NCBI GenBank assembly: GCA_002359085.1
Contig: DEQB01000045.1
Location: forward strand, 2,533 to 26,678
Origin: Erysipelothrix sp. UBA3377
GTDB taxonomy: Bacteria; Bacillota_I; Bacilli_A; Erysipelotrichales; Erysipelotrichaceae
Direction: 5' to 3'
DNA: 24,146 nucleotides
Shown here: positions 1-6,691 of the stretch, one piece after another
Layout: each line of letters starts with the position of its first letter
How positions within the stretch are numbered: the first letter of the stretch is position 1
The notes under the pieces: model-generated
The model's input: the letters and a program-made list of their open reading frames with translations, nothing else
Told to the model about the DNA's origin: nothing
Databases searched by the model: none
Position numbers and translations under genes: made by a program

Positions 1-352
1 TTAGGACCTCATCATTCAAACCAAGGTTTAAAATTGTATCCATCATTCCTGGCATGGACACACGCGCACCACTACGAACAGACACAAGCAGTGGATTATT
101 ATGACCACCAAAGGTTTTTCCCGTTACTTTTTCAAGTTCATTTAACTTCGAAGTAATTTCTGCAACAATCTCATCTGAGATCACTTCACCCTCCTCATAA
201 TAAAGAACACAGGCATCTGTGCTCACCGTGAGTCCTTGTGGAACTGGTAATCCCAATCGAGTCATTTCTGAAAGGTTTGCACCTTTCCCCCCCAAAGTGT
301 TTCGCATGGTTGCATCACCTTCAGAGAATAGATAAACATATTGTTTTGACAT
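1..352 (-). CDS. ppdK: Pyruvate, phosphate dikinase, N-terminal part (runs off the window)
   Basis: Only the first 117 codons are present; the gene continues beyond base 1. The translation begins MSKQYVYLFSEG and carries the GGKGANLSEM block and the VSVRSGARVSMPGMMDT block typical of the N-terminal nucleotide-binding domain of PPDK. The enzyme interconverts pyruvate, ATP and phosphate with PEP, AMP and pyrophosphate in the cytosol. In anaerobic Firmicutes it can work in either the glycolytic or the gluconeogenic direction. The start is ATG at 350-352, with a strong AGGAGG-type ribosome binding site at 357-364. The gene has its own promoter with a catabolite-responsive element, 76 bp downstream of a sugar-alcohol cluster, so it may be co-controlled with carbon supply rather than be part of that operon. 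PEP synthase is the main alternative, but the SGARVSMPGMMDT block favours PPDK. Confidence 0.93.
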   Translation of the reverse strand, partial: MSKQYVYLFSEGDATMRNTLGGKGANLSEMTRLGLPVPQGLTVSTDACVLYYEEGEVISDEIVAEITSKLNELEKVTGKTFGGHNNPLLVSVRSGARVSMPGMMDTILNLGLNDEVL

Positions 353-377
353 ATAAGCCTCCTTAACTCTTACTGAT

Positions 378-406
378 AGTATAACCTAAAAGCGCTTACA
401 TTTAAA
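378..406 (-). promoter_or_regulatory. ppdK promoter with cre (CcpA) site in the spacer
   Basis: On the minus strand a -35-like TTTAAA (401-406) and a -10 TATACT (378-383) are separated by 17 bp. The spacer contains a sequence at 386-401 (plus strand CTAAAAGCGCTTACAT) that matches the Firmicute cre consensus WTGAAARCGYTTWCAW at 14 of 16 positions. A CcpA dimer bound there would cover the core promoter, so repression on preferred sugars is expected. The matches are seen directly; CcpA binding is inferred. Confidence 0.65.
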
Positions 407-428
407 GGTCTTTCAAAAGAAAACAACC

Positions 429-1706
429 TTATTCAGATTGTTTTGTAAAGTCATTAAAGTGAGAGAGTAAAATACGTTCCGCTTCCGCATTCCAAAGACC
501 ACGATCACGAGCCGTTACTTCATGAAGTTTCTTGAAAAGAGGATCCTCTTTACCCAGTACTTCAAAATCAGAAATCGCAGTGAGCGGCATATCAATATGC
601 GTATACATTAACTTCTTGCCACCCGGTATGTTAGGAAGATTCAATGACGTTTCCGCAATTGCATTCATACCCCCAACATGCGTAACCATCACACTTGGAT
701 TAATGCGCTTTTGACTTGATAAAGTAAGTGCTTCAATAAGATCATCATTATTGCCACCCGTTGAACCCATAATTTTAGTATTACCATAATGTACATTATA
801 AATATTTACTTTCGATTTCATTTGATTATCAACCGGTCCCGCAAAGAAATTCAAACAACCATCAAACGCAAGTAAGCCATCTGCTTCTTCAACCAACTGC
901 GCAACAGGAACATAAACAAAAGCATCATCATAACCATAGCCATCCGTATAATCCATCAAAGTTTTAGTGGACTCTTCAAAATTATTGGGGTTATGATAAA
1001 TCAATGTTATCCCCTTTTCCTTCGCAACTTCAATCGGTAAAACTTTTTTAGCACGCTCAATCCGATCCTCTGATAAATCCGTGACTACAACTAATTTAGG
1101 ATGACGATCACTTTGCATCAAATAATCAATGGCACCCAATCCCATCGGACCACATCCACCCATAATCAACACATTACCATTCTCTTTAATCCCCATTTTA
1201 TGATCATAGTTTCGTTTGTTGGTATGATACACAGCGTTAAATCCACCAATGACACAAGACATCGGTTCCCCCAAAGAAGCCTCATAGTAAGCATCCCCTT
1301 CATAAACCATCAAACAACCCAATTCCATAACTTCCTGAGGAATGATACAGTACGTTGAAGCACCCCCAAAAAATTCATAAGAATAACCCGGCGATGCGAG
1401 TGAACCCTTATAGTTTAAAGCAGGTTGTAAAGCAAACCTTTGACCCGCCTCAAATTGATCCGCCCACTTTGAACCAACTTGAACAATATCACCCGCCATT
1501 TCATGACCAATAATGATTGGATTGGTATCAATGTTTTGAGGTGCACGCTTATGAAGCTTTCCCTGCTCCAACAACTTAAAAGTAGACATACAAATACTAT
1601 CACTCACCACACGCACCAAAATCTCATCATCTTTAATTTCAGGCAATTCAAATCTTTCCAAACGTAAATCCATTTCACCATACATTCTTACTGCTGTTGT
1701 TTTCAT
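429..1706 (-). CDS. SorE-like zinc-type (MDR) polyol-phosphate dehydrogenase / ketose-1-phosphate reductase
   Basis: A 425-residue medium-chain dehydrogenase resembling L-sorbose-1-phosphate reductase (SorE), which interconverts a ketose-1-phosphate and a hexitol phosphate at C2. Visible zinc-site candidates are Cys39, His68-Glu69 (in IIGHEM) and Glu147 (in GEPMSC). The four-cysteine structural-zinc lobe of classical alcohol dehydrogenases is absent. A Rossmann loop GGCGPMG lies at 183-189, and an acidic residue (Asp210) ends the second strand, which favours NAD over NADP. It is the last gene of mtlR-mtlF-fruK and overlaps the fruK end by 32 bases, with AGGAG about 10 bases before its ATG. 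In this context it may oxidise the PTS-generated hexitol phosphate to a ketose-1-phosphate for FruK, standing in for the missing MtlD. Family membership is good; the substrate is inferred. Confidence 0.8.
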   Translation of the reverse strand: MKTTAVRMYGEMDLRLERFELPEIKDDEILVRVVSDSICMSTFKLLEQGKLHKRAPQNIDTNPIIIGHEMAGDIVQVGSKWADQFEAGQRFALQPALNYKGSLASPGYSYEFFGGASTYCIIPQEVMELGCLMVYEGDAYYEASLGEPMSCVIGGFNAVYHTNKRNYDHKMGIKENGNVLIMGGCGPMGLGAIDYLMQSDRHPKLVVVTDLSEDRIERAKKVLPIEVAKEKGITLIYHNPNNFEESTKTLMDYTDGYGYDDAFVYVPVAQLVEEADGLLAFDGCLNFFAGPVDNQMKSKVNIYNVHYGNTKIMGSTGGNNDDLIEALTLSSQKRINPSVMVTHVGGMNAIAETSLNLPNIPGGKKLMYTHIDMPLTAISDFEVLGKEDPLFKKLHEVTARDRGLWNAEAERILLSHFNDFTKQSE

Positions 1707-2637
1707 ATTTCGACATCTCCTGTATCCTTACCACTTTCATCAACGCATTAATTCTTTTCAATTCACCTGGATTGGTACCCCTTGTCTCAACGGCAGCGCC
1801 ACTTGTCGCAATAGCCCTTTGAATCAAAGTTTCAATATCCTCTTGGTTTATATAACTAAAAACCAAAGAAGCAACCATCGCATCCCCCGCACCCACCGTA
1901 GATTTAGAAATCAAATCCAAACCATCTGCACGATAAATACCTGCATCACTCATAAACAAAGCACCCTTAGATCCCAAAGAAATGGTCACCTGTTCAACAC
2001 CGTTTTCAATTTGAGCCTTCCCAAATTCAATCAACTCCGCTTCACTAGGTTTCTGTTCAATGTTCAATAAATATTGCACCTCATCAATATTGGGTTTGAT
2101 AATATGAGGCACCGAAACCAAACCATGTTCCAAACCCTTTGAAGATGCATCCAACAATACTTTAGCGCCACCCTTTTTAACAAGATTAATAATTTGACCA
2201 TATATATCTTGAGAAACCCCTTTAGGAATACTCCCAGACAAAACAATCAATGTCTCACTAAAGTCATGATCCTTAAACCAATTTAAAATATCCCCATCAT
2301 CTTGAAGCGCTGGACCCAATTCATTGAGCTCCGTTGTATGACCTTTCTGGTCCACAATTTTCAAATTAATTCGCGTTTCACCCATTCCAGATATCTCATG
2401 AACCAAATAGTGTTCATCTACAAGTGCATCAGTCATTCGTTTCCCTGTAACACCCGCAAACACACCCAAAATCTCACTGTTCATTCCCATATTCCTAAGA
2501 TTACGAGAAACGTTGATACCCTTACCCCCAATGGTTTCCAAAGAACTTTGGACACGATTGGTCCCATACAATTCAAAATTATCCACATATATAGTTTTAT
2601 CAATGGCAGGATTGAGTGTCACAGTCAAGACTTTCAT
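1675..2637 (-). CDS. fruK: 1-phosphofructokinase (PfkB/ribokinase family)
   Basis: A 320-residue PfkB-family sugar-phosphate kinase. It would convert fructose-1-phosphate and ATP to fructose-1,6-bisphosphate. Motifs in order: N-terminal TLNPAIDKT at 7-15, substrate-binding GGKGINVSR at 37-45, LSGSIPKG at 133-140, KPN at 181-183, and the ATP/anion-hole signature STVGAGDA with catalytic base Asp252. The start codon overlaps the mtlF stop as ATGA (2634-2637), implying translational coupling. The C-terminus runs 32 bases into the next gene and its last ~15 residues are polar, so they may be dispensable. Tagatose-6-phosphate kinase (LacC) is the nearest alternative. The GGKGINVSR form and the absence of tagatose genes nearby favour FruK. 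No fructose PTS gene adjoins it; its partners are mannitol PTS genes. Confidence 0.85.
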   Translation of the reverse strand: MKVLTVTLNPAIDKTIYVDNFELYGTNRVQSSLETIGGKGINVSRNLRNMGMNSEILGVFAGVTGKRMTDALVDEHYLVHEISGMGETRINLKIVDQKGHTTELNELGPALQDDGDILNWFKDHDFSETLIVLSGSIPKGVSQDIYGQIINLVKKGGAKVLLDASSKGLEHGLVSVPHIIKPNIDEVQYLLNIEQKPSEAELIEFGKAQIENGVEQVTISLGSKGALFMSDAGIYRADGLDLISKSTVGAGDAMVASLVFSYINQEDIETLIQRAIATSGAAVETRGTNPGELKRINALMKVVRIQEMSKYENNSSKNVW

Positions 2638-3074
2638 GACTCCAAACCTTTCATAATGTAGTCATACACTGCATCCGTTGTTTTCAATTCAATAAAATCA
2701 TTCACCAACGACACTTCAGCAAATAACATGGCAATACTTGATAATATCTCCATATGTTCATTATCAATACCCGCCAAACCCAACACTACTTTTACATTTT
2801 CACCATGCCAATCGATGCCATCAGGATACACAAAGAGCACAATACCAGAAGATAATATTTCGTTTTTTACTTCAAACTCTCCATGCGGTATCGCTAAATA
2901 ATTACCAACGTAAACTGATAATTGCGCATCACGACGCAGCATTCCCTCAACATACTCAGGCGTAACATACCCTGTTTCAACCATCAATGCACCTGCATTT
3001 TTGATGGCTGTCTCACGATCCACACTCTCACAATTCAATTTAATATTTGACTTTAACAATATCTCTTTCTTCAT
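2634..3074 (-). CDS. mtlF: PTS mannitol-specific EIIA component
   Basis: A free-standing 146-residue EIIA of the mannitol/fructose class. It accepts phosphate from HPr~P and passes it to the IIB domain of MtlA. The phosphorylation site is His64 in GNYLAIPHGE (58-66). The flanking sequence GYVTPEYVEGMLRRD and the C-terminal NEHMEILSSIAMLF closely follow the EIIA-Mtl domain fused to E. coli MtlA, and the length suits a single-domain IIA. It starts 9 bases after the mtlR stop and overlaps fruK by 4 bases, so mtlR-mtlF-fruK-dehydrogenase is a single transcription unit. The separate IIA complements the IICB-only MtlA encoded upstream. Fructose EIIA is a weaker alternative. Confidence 0.9.
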   Translation of the reverse strand: MKKEILLKSNIKLNCESVDRETAIKNAGALMVETGYVTPEYVEGMLRRDAQLSVYVGNYLAIPHGEFEVKNEILSSGIVLFVYPDGIDWHGENVKVVLGLAGIDNEHMEILSSIAMLFAEVSLVNDFIELKTTDAVYDYIMKGLES

Positions 3075-3083
3075 AATGGCCTC

Positions 3084-5105
3084 CTATGTTAAATACTGAT
3101 ACACACTTTCTCTAAGTCCCTTCAAATCATATTGAGCAACCGAGTGCAAAACCTTGGGTTCATCAATCATAGACTCTGTAATTTTACTCATGGTCTTACG
3201 ATCCAAACTCTTAGCGGGTTTGGGAATTACCATCAAGACCCCAATCTCAATATTTTCATAATCCCCATGTTTCTTATGGTTGGTGTTTCTAAAGAATAAT
3301 ATCTCAGGATGCATCAAGCCCGGCACACTACCATGATACATCACAAATTGAGATGCCTCAATAATTACCGCTCCATTTTCTTCCCGCTCCAACACACTTG
3401 CCTTAATCCTTTCAAACGCATAATCCGCTTGACTCAAGTGATTGATTAAATTCTCAATAGTTGTACAACTGGAATGATTCAAATCGACTTCAACCAATTG
3501 TATTTCCTTCACCAAATTTAGATCCAAATTATCTTGATTACGACTGCGATCCGTTTTACGGTCCTTAGATAAAATGGCGTCCATTTCAACTCTAATATTA
3601 ACGATGTCTTCATGTTTCAACAATGGATTCACAAAGACAATGGGACGTAGATCTTCAATGAAAATGGTACTCACAATCAAATCGACATCAGACATCGCAT
3701 CTGTTCCTACATCATCCACTGAATACGGTTCAATGGATTGCGCATCCACAAAGGCTGTTTTTAGTTTAGAAGCCAACAACGTTGATATTCCGATACCACT
3801 GGCACAAACAACCCCAATCTTGACCCTTTTACCGGTCTTCAATTCATGTTTTCTTCTTTCAATTGCGGCACCAAAATGAAGGGTTAAATAACCAATCTCA
3901 TCATCACTTAAATCATACTGCGACTCAAAATATAAGATGTGACTTGTTTCTTTAACAATTTCAAACAATTCAAAATATTGCGATTTAATCTCTTCCAGCA
4001 AAGGATTACGAATTTCCAAATCATACTTCAAACGATTCAACGTTGGCTTAAGATGCGCCATCAATCCCGTTCTTAAAGAAACATCCCCACTGAAATCATC
4101 CTTAAGAAGATATGAGAACCTCTCAATCAAACGATCCGCAATCATCATCGCCTCATAGTTATCGTTAAAATGTTCCAAAGAATCATCCAACGCTCTTGGA
4201 CGCGTTCCCTGCAGATGCATAAAAATATAACCCACTTCCGCTTCTGGAAACTCAATTTTAAATCGATCTTCAATATCCGTTGCGATAATATACGCATCTC
4301 GATAAAGAGGATCTTGTTTCATCGCATCTAAAGTAAGTGTATCCATTTCAATTAAATCAGATTTTCTCACCCGTTCAACCGCAATGGATAAATGAATAAT
4401 CAAACCAATATAGGAGTGATTTGTAATTTTATTAGAAATATTAACGGAACATTGCTCCAAAACCTGAATGACACTCACTAAAATTTCTTTATCAAGTAAA
4501 CCCAAGATACCTTCTTCCTGCCTGTCAAAGTATCGAACCACATCAACATTAAAGGCATTTAAAATATCCTCAGCACCCAATTCAATTTTTTGATGCACAT
4601 AATCCGTCAAAGCCTTTCGAATATTCTCTTCCTCGCCTTCAACATAAACACCGAATCCTTGGCGCCTCAACAATTTCAAATTATAGTTTTCAAACCAAGA
4701 TTCAATGATCTCCAAATCACGACTGATCGTCCCTTCAGAAACCTCAAACATATAAGCCAACGTACTTAACTTCGTAATCTCACGTTCTTTTAAACACTGA
4801 AGAATGAGAAGCTCCCTACGCGCCTCTGGGTTGGTATAGGTTAATGGATTGCGAGTGGCTTCAATGTTTTTAACCAACAGTTCTTTTTGATTTTTATCGC
4901 CTTGCATAAAATAACCATGACCCGTTTTTGCGTGAACACTCACACCATAAGGTTTCAAGATACCATTTATATTTTCAAGTTCACGAAAAATGGTTCTGGA
5001 GCTCACACCCAAAACTTCTGCCAAAGACTGAGTCGTTACATAATCATCATGGGTCGCTAAAATTCGAAGAATTTCTAACAACCTTGTAGAAAATATAGAA
5101 AACAA
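3084..5105 (-). CDS. mtlR: MtlR-type PRD transcriptional activator of the mannitol cluster
   Basis: 673 residues in the MtlR layout. An N-terminal winged HTH (about 8-65, with VTTQSLAEVLGVSSRTIFRELE) is followed by a second HTH (about 95-160). PRD1 carries His238 and His297, and PRD2 carries His351 and His410. An EIIB-Gat-like domain follows with Cys434 in VVCASGIG, then an EIIA-like domain (about 535-673) with His591 and His599. These are the sites by which HPr and PTS proteins report sugar availability in this family. A DNA-binding activator is more likely than an antiterminator because HTH rather than CAT domains are present. The start codon is TTG at 5103-5105 (AGGGTGA lies 6 bases upstream); no ATG occurs before residue 67. 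It lies between mtlA and mtlF and has its own promoter. Confidence 0.88.
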   Translation of the reverse strand: MFSIFSTRLLEILRILATHDDYVTTQSLAEVLGVSSRTIFRELENINGILKPYGVSVHAKTGHGYFMQGDKNQKELLVKNIEATRNPLTYTNPEARRELLILQCLKEREITKLSTLAYMFEVSEGTISRDLEIIESWFENYNLKLLRRQGFGVYVEGEEENIRKALTDYVHQKIELGAEDILNAFNVDVVRYFDRQEEGILGLLDKEILVSVIQVLEQCSVNISNKITNHSYIGLIIHLSIAVERVRKSDLIEMDTLTLDAMKQDPLYRDAYIIATDIEDRFKIEFPEAEVGYIFMHLQGTRPRALDDSLEHFNDNYEAMMIADRLIERFSYLLKDDFSGDVSLRTGLMAHLKPTLNRLKYDLEIRNPLLEEIKSQYFELFEIVKETSHILYFESQYDLSDDEIGYLTLHFGAAIERRKHELKTGKRVKIGVVCASGIGISTLLASKLKTAFVDAQSIEPYSVDDVGTDAMSDVDLIVSTIFIEDLRPIVFVNPLLKHEDIVNIRVEMDAILSKDRKTDRSRNQDNLDLNLVKEIQLVEVDLNHSSCTTIENLINHLSQADYAFERIKASVLEREENGAVIIEASQFVMYHGSVPGLMHPEILFFRNTNHKKHGDYENIEIGVLMVIPKPAKSLDRKTMSKITESMIDEPKVLHSVAQYDLKGLRESVYQYLT

Positions 5106-5129
5106 GAAGTATCACCCTTTCTTAAGCTT

Positions 5130-5138
5130 ATTATATCA
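5130..5138 (-). promoter_or_regulatory. Extended -10 promoter of the mtlR-mtlF-fruK-dehydrogenase operon
   Basis: The minus strand reads TGATATAAT, an extended -10 with the TATAAT hexamer at 5130-5135, about 25 bases before the TTG start of mtlR. The -35 region at the right distance (TATTAA, 5153-5158) is poor, as expected of an activator-dependent promoter. A candidate operator lies just upstream at 5174-5195. Confidence 0.55.
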
Positions 5139-5173
5139 AAGTCAAGAAATCTTTAATATATATTCATTTCAAC

Positions 5174-5195
5174 TTGTCCAAAGTATTGTTGCCAA
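5174..5195. promoter_or_regulatory. Candidate MtlR operator upstream of mtlR
   Basis: An imperfect inverted repeat, plus strand TTGTCCAA, 6 bases, GTTGCCAA. The ends match the TTGNC...GNCAA pattern that, from memory, describes MtlR sites in Geobacillus. Its centre is 52 bp upstream of the -10 centre of the mtlR promoter. The palindrome is seen in the sequence; the binding protein is inferred. Confidence 0.42.
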
Positions 5196-5224
5196 AATGA
5201 AAAAAGGATGGCCAAAGCCATCCT
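5196..5224 (-). terminator. Intrinsic terminator after mtlA
   Basis: Perfect 8-bp stem AGGATGGC / GCCATCCT (5205-5212 and 5217-5224) with a 4-base loop. On the minus strand it is followed by TTTTTCATTTT. It lies 5 bases after the mtlA stop and separates mtlA from mtlR, so mtlA is probably mostly monocistronic. Confidence 0.85.
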
Positions 5225-5229
5225 ATATA

Positions 5230-6567
5230 TTATTTAAATCTTTCAACCAAACCATCATATTCCGGTGCACCCAAGAAATTATCAATTGCGATAATCTCCG
5301 CATTTGCTGCAACAGACTGTGCACGTGATTTCAAGCTATTATGGGTAACTACCAGTTTCGCATCTGCGGGAAGTGCATCAATGGATGTATTCACAACTTT
5401 AATATCAATACCCGCATTTCTAAAACGTTTCTGTAAGGTTGTTGCCCCCATTGCAGATGATCCCATACCTGCATCACATGCAAATATAATCTGAGTAATG
5501 GTCTCATCTTTTTTACCTTTTAAAACCGCCATTTTTTCTTGACTCTCTTCAAGGGTTCCCTTTGAATCTGCAAATTTATAAATTACTGCTGAAACAACAA
5601 AGGCAACTGCTGTTGAAGTAAGGACCCCCAATAATACTGGAAGTGCTTCACCCTTAGGTGCCATTCCCAATAATGCAATAATACTACCCGGTGAAGCTGG
5701 TGCCAATAGACCCGCACCCAACAATTGGAAGGTTAGAACACCAGTTGCACCCCCAAGGATTGCCGCAATAATTAGCAAGGGTTGCATAAGAATGTATGGG
5801 AAATAAATTTCATGAATTCCACCAAAGAAGTGAATAATAATCGCTCCAGGTGCAGTTTGTCTTTCATTTCCTTTAGCAAAGAACATCGTTGCTAACAAGA
5901 TACCAAGTCCTGGACCAGGGTTTGTTTCAATAAGATAGAAGATAGACTTACCCATTTCAGCAACTTGTTCCAACCCAAGTGGACTAAAGACACCATGATT
6001 GATTGCATTATTTAAGAACAATACCTTTGCAGGTTCAACCAAGATTGAAGCAAAAGGTAAGAGTTTCGCATCAACAATAACTTTAACACCACTGCCCAAT
6101 GCATTGGTTCCCCATTGAACCACAGGTCCAATTGCTACAGTACTTACAAGTGCGAGCAACATGGCTGCAATACCCAATGAGAAGTTATTGATTAACATTT
6201 CAAATCCAGTAGGAATTTTATCTACCAAGAAATCATCAATTTTCTTAATGACATAACCTGCAAGTGGACCTACCAACATTGCCCCTAAGAACATTGGAAT
6301 ATCCGTTCCTACAATTACACCGAATGCCGCAACTGCTCCCGCAACTCCACCACGAACGCCGTGCAACATCTTACCACCCGTATAAGCAATAAGGGTAGGT
6401 AAGAGATAATTAATCATCGGTCCAACCAATGCTGCAAATCCTTCATTTGGAATCCAACCATCTGGAATGAATAACGCAGTGATCAATCCCCAAGCAATAA
6501 ATGCCCCAATATTTGGCATAACCATACCGCTTAAAAAGCGGCCAAACTTTTGAACATTGTCTTTCAT
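5230..6567 (-). CDS. mtlA: PTS mannitol-specific EIICB permease
   Basis: A 445-residue membrane permease of the mannitol PTS family. It would import and phosphorylate mannitol to mannitol-1-phosphate. The IIC part (about 1-335) has many hydrophobic segments and the conserved GGIHEIYFPYILM block (249-261), whose GIHE motif binds the hexitol. After a linker (about 336-355), the IIB domain carries the phosphocysteine Cys364 in FACDAGMGSS. The fused IIA domain of the E. coli protein is absent; IIA is encoded separately at 2634-3074. A ribosome binding site (AAGGAG) precedes the ATG. A cre site, a palindrome and a -10 lie upstream, and a strong terminator follows. Mannitol is the best-supported substrate by family. 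A related hexitol cannot be excluded from sequence alone. Confidence 0.93.
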   Translation of the reverse strand: MKDNVQKFGRFLSGMVMPNIGAFIAWGLITALFIPDGWIPNEGFAALVGPMINYLLPTLIAYTGGKMLHGVRGGVAGAVAAFGVIVGTDIPMFLGAMLVGPLAGYVIKKIDDFLVDKIPTGFEMLINNFSLGIAAMLLALVSTVAIGPVVQWGTNALGSGVKVIVDAKLLPFASILVEPAKVLFLNNAINHGVFSPLGLEQVAEMGKSIFYLIETNPGPGLGILLATMFFAKGNERQTAPGAIIIHFFGGIHEIYFPYILMQPLLIIAAILGGATGVLTFQLLGAGLLAPASPGSIIALLGMAPKGEALPVLLGVLTSTAVAFVVSAVIYKFADSKGTLEESQEKMAVLKGKKDETITQIIFACDAGMGSSAMGATTLQKRFRNAGIDIKVVNTSIDALPADAKLVVTHNSLKSRAQSVAANAEIIAIDNFLGAPEYDGLVERFK

Positions 6568-6596
6568 AACAAAATTCTCCTTTTCTTTACATCTTA

Positions 6597-6620
6597 ACTA
6601 TAAGATGAAAACGCTCTCTT
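6597..6620 (-). promoter_or_regulatory. mtlA promoter -10 and overlapping cre site
   Basis: A -10-like TATAGT (minus strand, 6597-6602) lies 30 bases before the mtlA ATG. Just upstream, 6605-6620 (plus strand ATGAAAACGCTCTCTT) matches the cre consensus at 14 of 16 positions and fills most of the -10/-35 spacer. The -35 position is poor (CATAAA), consistent with activator dependence. CcpA repression is inferred. Confidence 0.55.
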
Positions 6621-6641
6621 TTATGATACACCTTTTTAAAT

Positions 6642-6664
6642 TTGACACGAAACACTCATGACAA
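6642..6664. promoter_or_regulatory. Candidate MtlR operator upstream of mtlA
   Basis: Inverted repeat, plus strand TTGACACG, 7 bases, CATGACAA, with 7 of 8 arm positions complementary. It has the same TTGNC...GNCAA ends as the site before mtlR. Its centre is about 53 bp upstream of the centre of the proposed mtlA -10. Binding by MtlR is inferred. Confidence 0.48.
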
Positions 6665-6665
6665 G

Positions 6666-6690
6666 ATAAAAACGAGGGTTTCCCCTCGTT
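6666..6690 (-). terminator. Intrinsic terminator after valS
   Basis: Perfect 8-bp stem AACGAGGG / CCCTCGTT (6671-6678 and 6683-6690) closed on the minus strand by a GAAA tetraloop and followed by TTTTTAT. It begins one base past the valS stop codon. Confidence 0.9.
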
Positions 6691-6691
6691 A

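Noticed and set aside
407..428. Possible terminator after the dehydrogenase gene (AAGGT...ACCTT)
   Set aside because: The stem is short, needs a 6-base bulge and is not followed by a T-run; no convincing terminator is seen here.
3574..3879. 101-codon plus-strand frame opposite mtlR
   Set aside because: It is antisense to a conserved domain of MtlR, with low-complexity Ser/Thr-rich sequence and no ribosome binding site.
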